Below are positions 33,494 to 43,267 of a DNA stretch of 64,000 nt, piece by piece. The position numbers and the translations under genes are program-made. How positions within the stretch are numbered: the stretch's first letter is position 1; each line of letters opens with the position of its first letter. The stretch is taken from the NCBI GenBank assembly GCA_964578905.1, contig CAZOER010000002.1, positions 1 to 64,000 on the forward strand, in the 5' to 3' direction. The notes beneath the pieces were generated by a model. It ran no database searches. It was not told the origin of the DNA and was given only the letters and a program-made list of their open reading frames with translations. The DNA comes from CAZVBV01 sp964578905. GTDB lineage: Bacteria > Patescibacteriota > Gracilibacteria > UBA4473.

Positions 33494-36145
33494 TTAAAGA
33501 GATTTTCCGTGGCATTTCTTGAACTTCTGTCCTGATCCACAGGGACATTCATCGTTTCGTCCAACGTTCGCATATTTATTCCCCAATTTCTCAGCCGTAA
33601 CAGATCGCCCTGCGTCAGAAGCAATTACTTTCACACCTTCTTGCTGACTACTCCCTTCAGGCTCTCTTGCGTTGCGGAGCGTTTCGTGAATTTGATCGTC
33701 GTTGGTAACCGCATCGGAATAGTCGGCGGTTTCCATCTCAATGTTTTCTTGGAATTGAATTCGGAAAAGATTGGTCACACACGTGCTTCTAATGTTTGAA
33801 AGAAGACGTCGGAACATCTCAAACGCCTCTCGTTTGTATTCCATGACAGGGTCTTTTTGTGCGTATCCAGAAAGGGCCACTTGATCACGAAGGCTTGTCA
33901 TGGCATTAATATGTTCGAGCCAGAGTTCATCGATAGATCGGAGTACGACGTACTTGGTAATTTTATCGACTTGATCATCAGGTAATGATGATTTTTTGGT
34001 ATCCCATGCTGAGAGAAGATAATTTCCTATATTCTCAATGAGCTCATCTTGATGCGTAAAGGCTTCCAACTCAGTAAGCTCAAGAGGGGATTTCTCTGAT
34101 AAATGAATAGAGTGCACCGTTTCGAGAATCTCAGGCACATTCCACGTTTTATCCGCTTGAGGTGTTGGAGCATGAACCGCTACGAGTTGTGTAGCTAATT
34201 CCTGAATCATCGTCTCGACATCATCAAGCACGGCTTCGGATCCCAAGAGTTTTCGTCGTTCAGTATATATTTTTTCACGATGGACGTTCATCACATCATC
34301 GTATTGCACGACGTGTTTTCGAGCATCAAAGTGAAATCCTTCAATCTTCTTTTGTGCATTTTCCACACTTCGTGAAATCATTTTGTTTTGCACTGGTTCT
34401 GCTTCGGGCATCTTCAACCGTTCCATAACACCTGCCATTTTCTCGCCTCCGAATCGACGCATGAGGTCGTCTCTCATTGAGATATAAAACTGTGACATTC
34501 CAGCATCTCCCTGACGTCCAGATCGTCCTCGGAGCTGATTATCAATTCGTCGTGATTCATGACGTTCCGTTCCCAAAATCGCTAACCCCCCAAGTTCTAC
34601 AACTTCCCGAGTGAGTTTAATATCCGTACCTCGTCCAGCCATGTTGGTCGCAATAGTCACGGCTCCCTTTTGTCCAGACTTGGCCACGATTTCCGCTTCT
34701 CGCTCATGCTGTTTCGCATTCAAGACTTCGTGAGGGATGCCTCGTTTCTTCAATACATCAGACAATAATTCAGACTTATCGATGTTGATCGTTCCGATAA
34801 GAACGGGCTGTCCTTTCTTATGTAATATTTCAACTTCATTCAACAATGCTGTGAATTTTCCGTTTTCGTTTTTGAAAATTTTATCGGGCAAATCGAGTCG
34901 CACGCAAGGCTTGTTTGTGGGAATCACAATTGTGTCGAGCTTATAAATCTTCGCAAACTCCTCAGCTTCAGTTTCGGCAGTTCCCGTCATTCCCGCTAAT
35001 TTCTCATATAAACGGAAGTAATTCTGAAATGTAATGGTTGCGAGTGTTTTTGATTCTCGTTGAATAGGAACGTTTTCCTTGGCTTCCAGTGCTTGGTGCA
35101 GTCCATCGGAATATCGTCTTCCTGGCATCAATCGTCCGGTGAACTCATCCACGATAAGAACCTGATCATCTCTGACCACATAATCTTTATCTCGTTCAAA
35201 GATAATGTTGGCCTTCAAAGAGTTCTCAATGTGATGCACTTCTTCGAATCCCGATTCGGTAAAAATGTTCTTTACCCCCAAAATACCTTCCATCTTGGCA
35301 ATTCCTTTCTCACTCAGCGTTACCGCTTTTAACTTCACATCAATATTAAAATCCTCATTTTCCACCAGTTGGGGAATGATTTGTGAGTATCGGAGATATT
35401 TCTCAGTCGATTCTTCTGCCGCAGCAGAGATAATGAGCGGTGTTCTTGCCTCATCAATCAAAATAGAATCCACCTCATCCACAATCGTATAGTGGAGTTC
35501 TCGTTGCACGAGATCATTTGGATCTTGCGCCATGTTGTCTCGCAAGTAATCGAATCCAAACTCGTTATTTGTTCCGTAGGTAATATCAGAATTGTATGAC
35601 TCGCGCCGTTCTTCATTGCTCTTCCCATGAACAATAACTCCCACAGACAATCCACAGAACTCATATAAAGGGGTCATCCATTCAGCATCTCGTTGTGCAA
35701 GGTAATCATTCACCGTAATCACGTGTACGCCCTTTCCCGTCAATGCATTCAAAATTACAGGAAGGGTACAAACAAGCGTTTTTCCTTCTCCTGTTTTCAT
35801 TTCGGCAGCTTTTCCTTGATGGAGAACAACCCCTCCCACCAACTGTACATCGTAGTGCACCATGTTCCATTCTTGGTCTTTTCCACGCACTTCAAATGAT
35901 TTGCCACAGAGTCGTCGAGCGACATCTTTTACCGCTGCAAAAATATCAACTAATAAATCATCTCGCTTTTCAGGATTGACGCTGAGCATTTCCTTCCAAT
36001 CAAGAAACTGCTTTTTGAGTTCTTCATCAGAAAGTTTCACAAAGTCTTCCCCTTTCTTATTAATTTTTGCTACGACAGGCGCTAAGTTTTGAAGTTGTTT
36101 CTGGTTGTAATTCCCAAAGAGGGTATCGAATATCTTCTGAATCAT
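33494..36145 (-). CDS. secA: Preprotein translocase ATPase SecA
   Basis: The motor driving post-translational export through SecYEG. The 883-residue protein has a Walker A at EMKTGEGKTLVCTLP, the DEAD-like box VDEVDSILIDEARTPLI, and the pre-protein crosslinking domain. The second helicase half includes TNMAGRGTDIKL and the arginine finger segment QLRGRSGRQGD. The C-terminal zinc domain VGRNDECPCGSGQKFKKCHG is intact. ATG 36145 gives the usual start (MIQKIFDTLFGNYNQKQL) and lies 9 nt from a good -10 box. It serves the many signal-peptide proteins of the window. Confidence 0.97.
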   Translation of the reverse strand: MIQKIFDTLFGNYNQKQLQNLAPVVAKINKKGEDFVKLSDEELKKQFLDWKEMLSVNPEKRDDLLVDIFAAVKDVARRLCGKSFEVRGKDQEWNMVHYDVQLVGGVVLHQGKAAEMKTGEGKTLVCTLPVILNALTGKGVHVITVNDYLAQRDAEWMTPLYEFCGLSVGVIVHGKSNEERRESYNSDITYGTNNEFGFDYLRDNMAQDPNDLVQRELHYTIVDEVDSILIDEARTPLIISAAAEESTEKYLRYSQIIPQLVENEDFNIDVKLKAVTLSEKGIAKMEGILGVKNIFTESGFEEVHHIENSLKANIIFERDKDYVVRDDQVLIVDEFTGRLMPGRRYSDGLHQALEAKENVPIQRESKTLATITFQNYFRLYEKLAGMTGTAETEAEEFAKIYKLDTIVIPTNKPCVRLDLPDKIFKNENGKFTALLNEVEILHKKGQPVLIGTINIDKSELLSDVLKKRGIPHEVLNAKQHEREAEIVAKSGQKGAVTIATNMAGRGTDIKLTREVVELGGLAILGTERHESRRIDNQLRGRSGRQGDAGMSQFYISMRDDLMRRFGGEKMAGVMERLKMPEAEPVQNKMISRSVENAQKKIEGFHFDARKHVVQYDDVMNVHREKIYTERRKLLGSEAVLDDVETMIQELATQLVAVHAPTPQADKTWNVPEILETVHSIHLSEKSPLELTELEAFTHQDELIENIGNYLLSAWDTKKSSLPDDQVDKITKYVVLRSIDELWLEHINAMTSLRDQVALSGYAQKDPVMEYKREAFEMFRRLLSNIRSTCVTNLFRIQFQENIEMETADYSDAVTNDDQIHETLRNAREPEGSSQQEGVKVIASDAGRSVTAEKLGNKYANVGRNDECPCGSGQKFKKCHGKSL

Positions 36146-36154
36146 TTCGCGCGA

Positions 36155-36245
36155 ATTGTATTCAAACAAAGAGCAAATAGCAAACTCTTCCAACACGAAT
36201 TACTCCTGTTTTCTGCTTGTTTTAAAAACCTTCTTGTGGTACAAT
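36155..36245. promoter_or_regulatory. Divergent leaderless promoters of secA and pilT
   Basis: For secA (minus), TTGCTA (36178-36183) and TACAAT (36155-36160) are 17 nt apart and the -10 ends 9 nt before the ATG. For pilT (plus), TTGTTT (36217-36222) and TACAAT (36240-36245) are 17 nt apart and the -10 ends 6 nt before the ATG, so transcription should start at the A of ATG. Confidence 0.7.
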
Positions 36246-36251
36246 GAACGG

Positions 36252-37331
36252 ATGGATTTTGAAAAGATTATAGCAACGGCGGAAGAACAAAAAGCTTCAG
36301 ATGTGCATTTCTCACCTGGATTGCCCATATTTTTACGTATAAATGGACAGATGATCCCAACAGAGGGAGAAAAACTTACAGCAGAAGATATTTCTGCACT
36401 CGTGAGTTCTTTTCTCACGGAAGATCAAGCAGAGGTTTTGAAGAAACGAAAACAAGTAGATTTCTTGGCGACAATGAGCACAGGGCTTCGTTTGCGAGGA
36501 AACGTATTCCATCAAGAATTTGGAATGGCAGCATCTTTCCGAATTGTACCGCGTCAAATTCGAGATTTTACAACGATTGGATTTCCAAAATTTGTACACG
36601 ATCGAATTATGAGCATGCATAAAGGACTCGTCCTTATTGTAGGAGCAACAGGAACAGGGAAATCAACAACCTTGGCATCAATGCTTCAAGAACGAATTAT
36701 GAACAAAACGGAACATTGTATTACGGTTGAAGATCCAATCGAATATATTATTCCTTCAGGGAAGGGAGTTATTCAGCAACGAGAAGTTGGACGTGATGTG
36801 TTGAACTTTAAAGACGGAATCGAGGCGGGGCTTCGAGAGGATCCAGATGTATTGATGGTAGGGGAGATGCGGAACTTGGAAACAATTTCTGCGGCGCTCA
36901 CTATGGCTGAGACAGGACACGTCGTGTTCTCAACATTGCACACGAATGATTGTCCAGAAACAGTGACTCGTATTGTGGATATTTTTCCAGCAGATCAACA
37001 GGATCAAGTTCGATCTCAATTATCGGCAACATTGAAAATGATTATCGCTCAAAAGCTTGTGCCGACAGCAGACGGAAAAAGTCTCGTCTTGGCATATGAA
37101 ATTTTGACAACAAACTACGCGATTCAAAATTACATTCGACAAAATAAAATCTTCCAGATTCCAAACGTTCTTCAGACAGATTCTTCAGGATACATGGTGC
37201 AATATGAACAATCGCTTGCAGGGCTCGTGATTTCAGGAAAGATTACTCAGGAAATTGCATACGAATACGCTCAAGATAAAGATCAACTGAAGGCGATCTT
37301 AGTTTCAAACGGAGTGAAGCAAGCGGCGTAA
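36252..37331 (+). CDS. pilT: Type IV pilus retraction ATPase PilT
   Basis: A hexameric cytoplasmic ATPase that retracts type IV pili. The 359-residue protein has the PilT N-domain (ASDVHFSPGLPIFLRINGQM), Walker A GATGTGKST (131-139), the Asp box (TVEDPIEYI), Walker B region DPDVLMVGEMRNLETISAA and the His box FSTLHTNDC. PilT proteins usually carry AIRNLIR near the C-terminus; this is not clearly present, so a PilT/PilU-like role is possible. The start at 36252 is set by both homology and promoter. Its partner pilin is at 23391. Confidence 0.9.
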   Translation: MDFEKIIATAEEQKASDVHFSPGLPIFLRINGQMIPTEGEKLTAEDISALVSSFLTEDQAEVLKKRKQVDFLATMSTGLRLRGNVFHQEFGMAASFRIVPRQIRDFTTIGFPKFVHDRIMSMHKGLVLIVGATGTGKSTTLASMLQERIMNKTEHCITVEDPIEYIIPSGKGVIQQREVGRDVLNFKDGIEAGLREDPDVLMVGEMRNLETISAALTMAETGHVVFSTLHTNDCPETVTRIVDIFPADQQDQVRSQLSATLKMIIAQKLVPTADGKSLVLAYEILTTNYAIQNYIRQNKIFQIPNVLQTDSSGYMVQYEQSLAGLVISGKITQEIAYEYAQDKDQLKAILVSNGVKQAA

Positions 37332-37352
37332 GAAATTCTAAAAAAAATATAA

Positions 37353-37377
37353 ATTCCCCGACTTGTTCGGGGATCTT
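37353..37377 (+). terminator. Hairpin terminator after pilT
   Basis: ATTCCCCGA...TTCGGGGAT followed by CTTTAT, 25 nt after the pilT stop. Confidence 0.65.
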
Positions 37378-37424
37378 TATGTTTTAGTATTTGTTTTAAG
37401 GACTTAATTGAAGACTATTTATAA

Positions 37425-37456
37425 TAATTCGAAGATCCCTGAATGAATCAGGGAAT
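37425..37456. repeat. 32-bp interspersed repeat, copy 1
   Basis: The sequence beginning TAATTCGAAGATCCCTGAAT is identical over 32 bp to 45868-45899. It contains the stem TCCCTGA-ATGAA-TCAGGGA. Here it lies in front of dnaE, where it ends 60 nt before the start codon. Confidence 0.75.
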
Positions 37457-37515
37457 ATTAGATTATAGATTTTTTAACGTTGCTCATTCCTCGTTCTTCG
37501 TTAATAATTACGGAG

Positions 37516-40500
37516 ATGGCAAAACCCTTTGTGAATCTCCACACACACTCCTTTTACTCGTTGTTAGAGGGAAGTTCGAGTCCGAAATCAATCTTGGAAA
37601 AAGCGAAGAATTTTGGGTGTCCGGCGGTAGCATTAACTGATTCAGGAGCGGGATACGGACTCATTGATTTCTATGAACAAGCAGAAAACGTAAAAGATAT
37701 TCAGCCAATTTTGGGAGTGGAAATATATGTCGCTGCCGATTCTCGATTTGAACAACGAGCAGGGATTGATGGGCGAGAAGGACACTTGGTTGTGCTCGCG
37801 AAAAACGAAAAAGGATATCAGAATTTATTGAAACTCATTTCCCATGCGTACCTTGAGGGGTTTTATTACAAACCACGAGTGGATTTTGAATTATTAGAAA
37901 AATATAGAGAAGGACTTATTGTTCTCACAGGTTCTGTTTCGGGGGTGATTGGGAAAGCATTCCATCATTTTGGAGAAGAAAAGGCCGAAGCCTTGTTTCA
38001 AAAAGTAGTCGATGTGTTCGGCATTGAAAATGTATGCTGTGAATTGGTAGCACGAAACTACGATTACCAAAAAGATCTCAATCTTTTTCAGCAGAAAATG
38101 GCAGAGAAATATAAGGTAAAAATGGTCATCACGTCCGATGCCCGATTTATGGACGAAGAAGATGAAGATGCAGCCGACACACTCTTCTGTATTGGAAAGA
38201 ACTTGCAAGCATCAGATCCGGCTCGAAAGAAATTTGCAGAAGGAAACTTCTTCAAGTCCTTTGAGCAGATGGAACTGGAACTCAGTTATATTGATGGAGA
38301 AGTTCTGGAAGAAGCACGAAAAAATACATTATCAATTGCGGACGAAGTAGATTTTAAACTCGATTTTGGAAAGAATCTGCTCCCACATTTCACCGTAGAA
38401 AGAGGGGAGACAGAAGCTTCGCAACTCAGGAAGGATTGTGAAAACAATCTTGAGCGACGATATGGAAAAAACATTTCCCCTGAAATCCTTGATAGACTTG
38501 ATTACGAACTTGGGATTATTGGAAAGATGCATTTCGATGCGTACTTTTTGATCGTGGCAGACTTCATCAGCTTTGCAAAAACCAATGGAATTGCCGTGGG
38601 GCCAGGACGAGGATCAGCAGCGGGATCAATCGTGGCATACTTACTCGACATCACGAATATTGATCCGATTAAATACGAACTGCTCTTTGAACGATTCCTC
38701 AATCCAGAACGAATCTCAATGCCCGATATTGATATCGATTTTTCGGATGAAAGACGAGAGGAGGTGATGCAATACGTGGTTGAAAAGTACGGTGTCGAAA
38801 AAGTATCGAAGGTGTGTACATTTGGAACAATGTCAGCGAAAGCAGCGCTCAAAGATGTAGGACGAGCACAGGGAGTGCCGTTTGCAGAAATGAATGCGCT
38901 GACCAAGTTATTGCCAAATCGTCCTGGGTTTACCTTGGCAGATGCGGCAAAGAACAAAGACTTCATGGCATTTGTCGATGCGAAACCGAATCTTGGAAAA
39001 GTATTCACCCTCGCGAAGAAACTTGAAGGATGTGTCAGGCATGTGTCTGTGCATGCGTGTGCGGTGATTATCGGACATGAGGACCTTACGAATGCGACTC
39101 CGATTCAATGGGCACCAGGAGCAGATGAACTCAAAATTACCCAATTCCCATACCAGCAATTAGAGCACTTGGGATTGTTGAAGATGGACTTTTTGGGACT
39201 AAAGAACCTGTCTGTGCTCGAAAAGGCGATTGCGAATATTAAAATTACAACGGAAGAAGAAATCGATCTTTTGCAAATTCCAATTGATGATGAGAAGACA
39301 TTTCAAATGATGGCGGATGGGGAAACAACGGGAGTTTTCCAATTCGAATCAGCAGGAATGCGTCGGTATTTAAAAGAACTCAAACCAACAGAATTCGAAG
39401 ATTTGGTAGCGATGAATGCGCTCTATCGTCCAGGACCGATGGAATATATTCCCGTTTATATTGAGGGAAAACACAACCCAGACAAAGTGAAATATGAACA
39501 CGAAGTGCTCGAACCGATTCTCAAAAAAACATACGGAATTGCCGTCTATCAAGAGCAAGTATTGAAAATTGCACAGGTGTTTGCGGGGTTCTCTTTGGGA
39601 GAAGCGGATATTCTGCGAAAAGCGATTGGAAAGAAGATTGCCTCTATCTTGGCGAAGCAACGAGAAAAGTTTATTTCAGGAGCGGTTGAGAAAGGATTTG
39701 CGAAAAAACTCGCGACAAAAATATTTGATGAGATTGTGGTACCGTTCTCCGGATATGGATTTAACCGATCTCATGCGGTGTGCTATGCACGTATTGCGTA
39801 TGAAACAGCCTATTTGCGAGCGAACTATCCGGTGGAGTTTATGGCGGCAATGATGACCACAGACCGACACAATACTGATCGAATTGTGCTTGAAATGAAT
39901 GAGTGTTCGGCAATGGGTATTGAAGTGCTCCCTCCATCAATCAATCAGTCGGGAGCGCATTTCACCGTTATTGATGACAAAGTGGCAGGACAGTTAGAGA
40001 TTGTAGAAGAAGCGGAAGATACTGCGCCAGTTCATTCTAAAAAAATACGATTCGGACTCACGGCTATTAAAGGAGTCGGAGAAGAAACCGTGAATAAAAT
40101 TATCTTTGAACGAAAAGAGAATGGACGATTTGAATCGCTTCAAGATTTTGCAAAACGAGTTCCTGTGAAGCTTATGAATAAGAAAACGCTTGAAGCGCTT
40201 GCGTTCTCAGGGGCGCTTGATGAGTTTGGAAACAGGAAAGCGATTGTTGATTCCCTTGATGATTTAGCACAGTTCTCGAAAGAATTTCAATTGAAATCCG
40301 AAAGTGGACAAGTGGGACTCTTCGGAGGAATCGATGACAGTGCCATTGAGTTTGTCATTAAAAATACGGTTGCCACTAAAGAAGACATCTTGGCGTGGGA
40401 ACGAGAAAGTTTAGGTCTCTTTGTTTCCGATCATCCATTAAAAGGATTGCAGTCGTATTTCTCAAAATACGGGATTCTCATCGGAACCATGACCGAGGCG

Positions 40501-41031
40501 GAGGACATGGGACAGAAGCGAACAGTGCATGGGATCGTGACCGAAGTTCGACGGATTGTGACGCGCAATGGGAAAAACATGGCTATTATCGCCCTTGAAG
40601 ACACCTCTGGAAAAGTTGAATTGGCAGTCTTCCCACAAACCTATGAAAAGATTCCGCCACGAGCATTTGAAGTGGATGCATTCTTGCGGGTACGGGGAAA
40701 AATAGAAGAACGGAATGGGAATCTTAATATGATCGTTGATGAAATAAAAATAGGGGACTTGTCAGAGATTGGGAAATGGCGGGCACAACAAGAAGAAAAA
40801 GAGGAGAATGAAGAAAAGAAGGAGGAAAAGAAAAAGAAAAAAATATGTATTGAAATTCCGAAAGGGACTTTGAAAGAAAAAGTCGATGAACTAAAGGTAT
40901 TTCTCAAAAAAAACGAAACGGAAGAGGGCGTCGAAGTAGAGATTAAAATTGCAGGAAAGAAGGTGCTTCTTCCTTTTGACGTATGTGACGATGGAACACT
41001 CGAGAAGGAGTGTAAAGGGCTTCTAAAGTAA
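37516..41031 (+). CDS. dnaE: DNA polymerase III alpha subunit
   Basis: The replicative polymerase. The 1171-residue protein opens with the PHP domain (VNLHTHSFYSLLEGSSSP), then the palm with GPGRGSAAGSIVAYLLDIT and the catalytic triad in PDIDIDF (residues about 405-411). It also has YRPGPM, the HhH, and an OB fold (HGIVTEVRRIVTRNGKNMA). The internal GQVGLFGG just before the OB fold (residues about 945-952) matches the QxxLF clamp-binding motif. The start at 37516 is fixed by the PHP domain and by a -10-like TAATAAT 7 nt upstream. The C-terminal Lys/Glu-rich linker and last ~60 residues are lineage-specific looking. Confidence 0.97.
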   Translation: MAKPFVNLHTHSFYSLLEGSSSPKSILEKAKNFGCPAVALTDSGAGYGLIDFYEQAENVKDIQPILGVEIYVAADSRFEQRAGIDGREGHLVVLAKNEKGYQNLLKLISHAYLEGFYYKPRVDFELLEKYREGLIVLTGSVSGVIGKAFHHFGEEKAEALFQKVVDVFGIENVCCELVARNYDYQKDLNLFQQKMAEKYKVKMVITSDARFMDEEDEDAADTLFCIGKNLQASDPARKKFAEGNFFKSFEQMELELSYIDGEVLEEARKNTLSIADEVDFKLDFGKNLLPHFTVERGETEASQLRKDCENNLERRYGKNISPEILDRLDYELGIIGKMHFDAYFLIVADFISFAKTNGIAVGPGRGSAAGSIVAYLLDITNIDPIKYELLFERFLNPERISMPDIDIDFSDERREEVMQYVVEKYGVEKVSKVCTFGTMSAKAALKDVGRAQGVPFAEMNALTKLLPNRPGFTLADAAKNKDFMAFVDAKPNLGKVFTLAKKLEGCVRHVSVHACAVIIGHEDLTNATPIQWAPGADELKITQFPYQQLEHLGLLKMDFLGLKNLSVLEKAIANIKITTEEEIDLLQIPIDDEKTFQMMADGETTGVFQFESAGMRRYLKELKPTEFEDLVAMNALYRPGPMEYIPVYIEGKHNPDKVKYEHEVLEPILKKTYGIAVYQEQVLKIAQVFAGFSLGEADILRKAIGKKIASILAKQREKFISGAVEKGFAKKLATKIFDEIVVPFSGYGFNRSHAVCYARIAYETAYLRANYPVEFMAAMMTTDRHNTDRIVLEMNECSAMGIEVLPPSINQSGAHFTVIDDKVAGQLEIVEEAEDTAPVHSKKIRFGLTAIKGVGEETVNKIIFERKENGRFESLQDFAKRVPVKLMNKKTLEALAFSGALDEFGNRKAIVDSLDDLAQFSKEFQLKSESGQVGLFGGIDDSAIEFVIKNTVATKEDILAWERESLGLFVSDHPLKGLQSYFSKYGILIGTMTEAEDMGQKRTVHGIVTEVRRIVTRNGKNMAIIALEDTSGKVELAVFPQTYEKIPPRAFEVDAFLRVRGKIEERNGNLNMIVDEIKIGDLSEIGKWRAQQEEKEENEEKKEEKKKKKICIEIPKGTLKEKVDELKVFLKKNETEEGVEVEIKIAGKKVLLPFDVCDDGTLEKECKGLLK

Positions 41032-41035
41032 AACT

Positions 41036-41063
41036 TTGACACTCTTATGGGGCAATGTATGAT
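41036..41063 (+). promoter_or_regulatory. Promoter of the 41086 gene
   Basis: TTGACA and TATGAT are 16 nt apart, immediately after the dnaE stop. The leader of about 16 nt contains CTTAACCCAATACAC, the TAACCCA motif shared with other leaders. Confidence 0.65.
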
Positions 41064-41085
41064 GAATGCCCTTAACCCAATACAC

Positions 41086-41661
41086 ATGAAAAAGTTTTTT
41101 ATAGTTTTTGTTTGTGGTCTTCTTTTGTTACCACTTCTTGCCTTTGCTGACGACGATGAAGGCGAAGAGGGAACGGCAGGACCACCACCACCATCTTTTG
41201 AAGAAGGTGGGAAAAGACCACCGAAACCAATGTTATTTCGTCACGAAGATAATCGAGAGAAACAGGACGCGTCACACATTAAACGACTAGAACACCAATT
41301 AAAACAGATACACGAACAGATTGAACGGTTGAAAGAAAAAGCAGAAGAAATTAAGAAAAAAATGGAGGAAGGAAAAAACTCAGGAAAAGCTGACTGGAAG
41401 ATGGATGATGATCGTTACGAAACAGAAGAAGTAAAAGAAATGCGAAGAGGCAAGGCTATGGGAAAAAAGAAAGCTTCAAAAGTAAGACGACGATGGCAAC
41501 AGAATAGAGATGAGGAGGGATATATGGGAAATAAAAAAGAAATGAGAAAAAGACAAAGAAAACTCGATGCGAATATTTTTTCTTCAGATCTCGAAAAATC
41601 AAAACAAAGAAACGCTGAGGCAAAGAAAAAAATGAAACGGTTTTGGAATTTATTTCGATAG
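41086..41661 (+). CDS. Secreted highly charged coiled-coil protein
   Basis: A 191-residue exported protein of unknown function. The signal peptide is residues 1-20 (MKKFFIVFVCGLLLLPLLAFA). The mature protein starts with an acidic/Pro-rich stretch (DDDEGEEGTAGPPPPSFEEGG), then a coiled coil (about residues 70-110, LEHQLKQIHEQIERLKEKAEEIKKKM) and a strongly basic Lys/Arg/Met-rich tail. In its basic tail it resembles the other small secreted proteins of the window, but it lacks the STRMKRTG motif. It has its own promoter and terminator. Confidence 0.78.
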   Translation: MKKFFIVFVCGLLLLPLLAFADDDEGEEGTAGPPPPSFEEGGKRPPKPMLFRHEDNREKQDASHIKRLEHQLKQIHEQIERLKEKAEEIKKKMEEGKNSGKADWKMDDDRYETEEVKEMRRGKAMGKKKASKVRRRWQQNRDEEGYMGNKKEMRKRQRKLDANIFSSDLEKSKQRNAEAKKKMKRFWNLFR

Positions 41662-41683
41662 AATTTTTTTACGAAATATAAAA

Positions 41684-41712
41684 AGCTCCCCGCAATGCGG
41701 GGGGCTTTTTTT
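41684..41712 (+). terminator. Rho-independent terminator
   Basis: AGCTCCCCGC-AATG-CGGGGGGCT followed by TTTTTT, 23 nt after the stop of the 41086 gene. Confidence 0.88.
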
Positions 41713-41741
41713 AATAAGAAAAACTCTTATACTCATCGTCG

Positions 41742-42680
41742 ATGAAGGCACTCATTCTTGCTGGAGGATTTGCGACACGGCTTTGGCCGTTGACCGAGAA
41801 GCGTGCGAAACCGTTACTCCTGCTCAATGGGAAAACAATTCTTTCTCATATTCTTGAAAAGATTCCAGAAGAAACCGAAACGTTCCTTCTGACGAACTCT
41901 GCTTTTGAGAAGGATTTTGAAAAAGAACTGGCAATGCGAAAACGAAAAAACGTGCATATTTTTTGTGAAGATGCACATTCTGATGGTGAGAAATTGGGAG
42001 CGTTGAGAGCTATCTCTGTTGCGATAAAGGAATGTAAAATTAATGAAGGCGTACTTATTTTTGCGGGAGATAATGTTTTGCCAGAGCTCGATATCGTTAA
42101 TCTTCAGTGTGGGAAAGATGAAGCAAAAATAGCGGTTCGCCAGGTGGTGGATAAACACGAAGCGAAAAAGTTTGGAGTTATTGAGTTGGCTGGAGAAAAA
42201 ATAGTTGGATTTGAAGAAAAACCGAGTCGCCCGAAATCGACACTTGTTTCAACAGGATTTATGGCCTTTGGAAAAGATGTTTTACCAATACTGCATGACT
42301 TTGCACAAAAAGCTCCAGATGCACTCGGAGGAATCTTTCCAGAACTTCTCGATCAAGGAAAAATAGTGCTCGCGACCGAAGTAGCGGGGGATTGGTTTGA
42401 TGTTGGAAGCTTTGAAACCTATCTTGCGGCCCATAAGACATTGCAAAAAGAAGCCCTTCGGACGGGGAAAAATGTAGAAAACTGGAATAATAAGTGCTCA
42501 GGGAAAGTGTATCTTGGAGACAATACCGTCGTGAAAAATTGCCGATTATCAGATGTAATTGTGTACCCAGGGACTCATTTGGAAAATTGTCATATCTCGC
42601 AGTGTGTAATCGATGAAAATTGTGATTTACAGAGCTTAGATTTGAACCAAAAATTAGTAAGAAGAAAAACAAAGGTCTAG
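41742..42680 (+). CDS. Sugar-1-phosphate nucleotidyltransferase with left-handed beta-helix tail
   Basis: A 312-residue RmlA/MurU/GlmU-type enzyme that makes NDP-sugars for wall or surface glycans. It begins KALILAGGFATRLWPLTEKR followed by AKPLLLLNGK. Then come the Mg-binding FAGDNVLPE, FEEKPSRPKSTLVSTGFMAF and DWFDVGSFETYLAAH. The C-terminus has a few hexapeptide-like turns (GDNTVVKNCRLSDVIVYPGT, ENCHISQCVIDENCDL). The base cannot be told from sequence. The -10 TATACT ends 8 nt before the ATG, so this message is also predicted leaderless. Confidence 0.87.
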   Translation: MKALILAGGFATRLWPLTEKRAKPLLLLNGKTILSHILEKIPEETETFLLTNSAFEKDFEKELAMRKRKNVHIFCEDAHSDGEKLGALRAISVAIKECKINEGVLIFAGDNVLPELDIVNLQCGKDEAKIAVRQVVDKHEAKKFGVIELAGEKIVGFEEKPSRPKSTLVSTGFMAFGKDVLPILHDFAQKAPDALGGIFPELLDQGKIVLATEVAGDWFDVGSFETYLAAHKTLQKEALRTGKNVENWNNKCSGKVYLGDNTVVKNCRLSDVIVYPGTHLENCHISQCVIDENCDLQSLDLNQKLVRRKTKV

Positions 42681-42703
42681 GTGTAAAAATGCGCCTTAAA
42701 CCC

Positions 42704-42732
42704 TTGAATTTTCCTTTTATCTATGGTATAAT
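42704..42732 (+). promoter_or_regulatory. Promoter of the 42757-45604 unit (copy 1 of the shared envelope-locus promoter)
   Basis: TTGAAT and TATAAT are 17 nt apart with extended -10 (TGG). The segment from AAACCCTTGA through CCTTTTAT to ATGGTATAATTA is almost the same as that at 45934-45962. Confidence 0.8.
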
Positions 42733-42756
42733 TACCTGATTTTGAATTCAAATTTC

Positions 42757-43260
42757 ATGACCAATACACCACAACGATCGTTAGAAATAGATCCAGGAGA
42801 GCAAATCTTTTCTTGGATAGCTTTTAATTATCATCCTCATAAACGAGGATGGATTTGGTATGCAGTCTTCTGCACGCTCTTCTTTGGAAGTGCTCTTTGG
42901 GCACTTGTGAAAGGGGATTGGGTGATGGCCTTCACGCTCTTCGTTGCGGTTGGTGTGTACTTTTTTATTCACCGAAAAGGAGATGAAGAGCACGAAGTGC
43001 AAGTCTTTAAAAATGGTATTCGCATTGATCAGCGATTTATTCAAAAAGAAAAAATAGAAGGATATTGGACGGTCTATGATCAGACAGTGAGTGTTCTCAA
43101 TCTGCAATTAGCAGGAAAAGGAGATCGAAAAATCTCATTGCAAATGGGGGAACATAATCCCGATTTTTTTCGATCGGAATTTAAATCAATGGAACTGGAA
43201 GAGCTTTTGGATAAAAAAGAAAGCTTGATGGATCTTTGGATTCGAGCACTAAAACTCTAA
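42757..43260 (+). CDS. Membrane protein with PH-like domain
   Basis: A 167-residue protein. Two membrane helices lie near residues 26-45 (GWIWYAVFCTLFFGSALWAL) and 49-67. They are followed by a PH-like beta domain (EVQVFKNGIRIDQRFIQKEKIEGYWTVY...VLNLQLAGKG) and a C-terminal helix. The layout matches the 6988 protein. The start at ATG 42757 is 24 nt after the -10; a TTG at 42742 would be near-leaderless. It is 7 nt before the 778-residue protein gene, so both are co-transcribed and may act together. Confidence 0.72.
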   Translation: MTNTPQRSLEIDPGEQIFSWIAFNYHPHKRGWIWYAVFCTLFFGSALWALVKGDWVMAFTLFVAVGVYFFIHRKGDEEHEVQVFKNGIRIDQRFIQKEKIEGYWTVYDQTVSVLNLQLAGKGDRKISLQMGEHNPDFFRSEFKSMELEELLDKKESLMDLWIRALKL

Positions 43261-43267
43261 GTACTTC

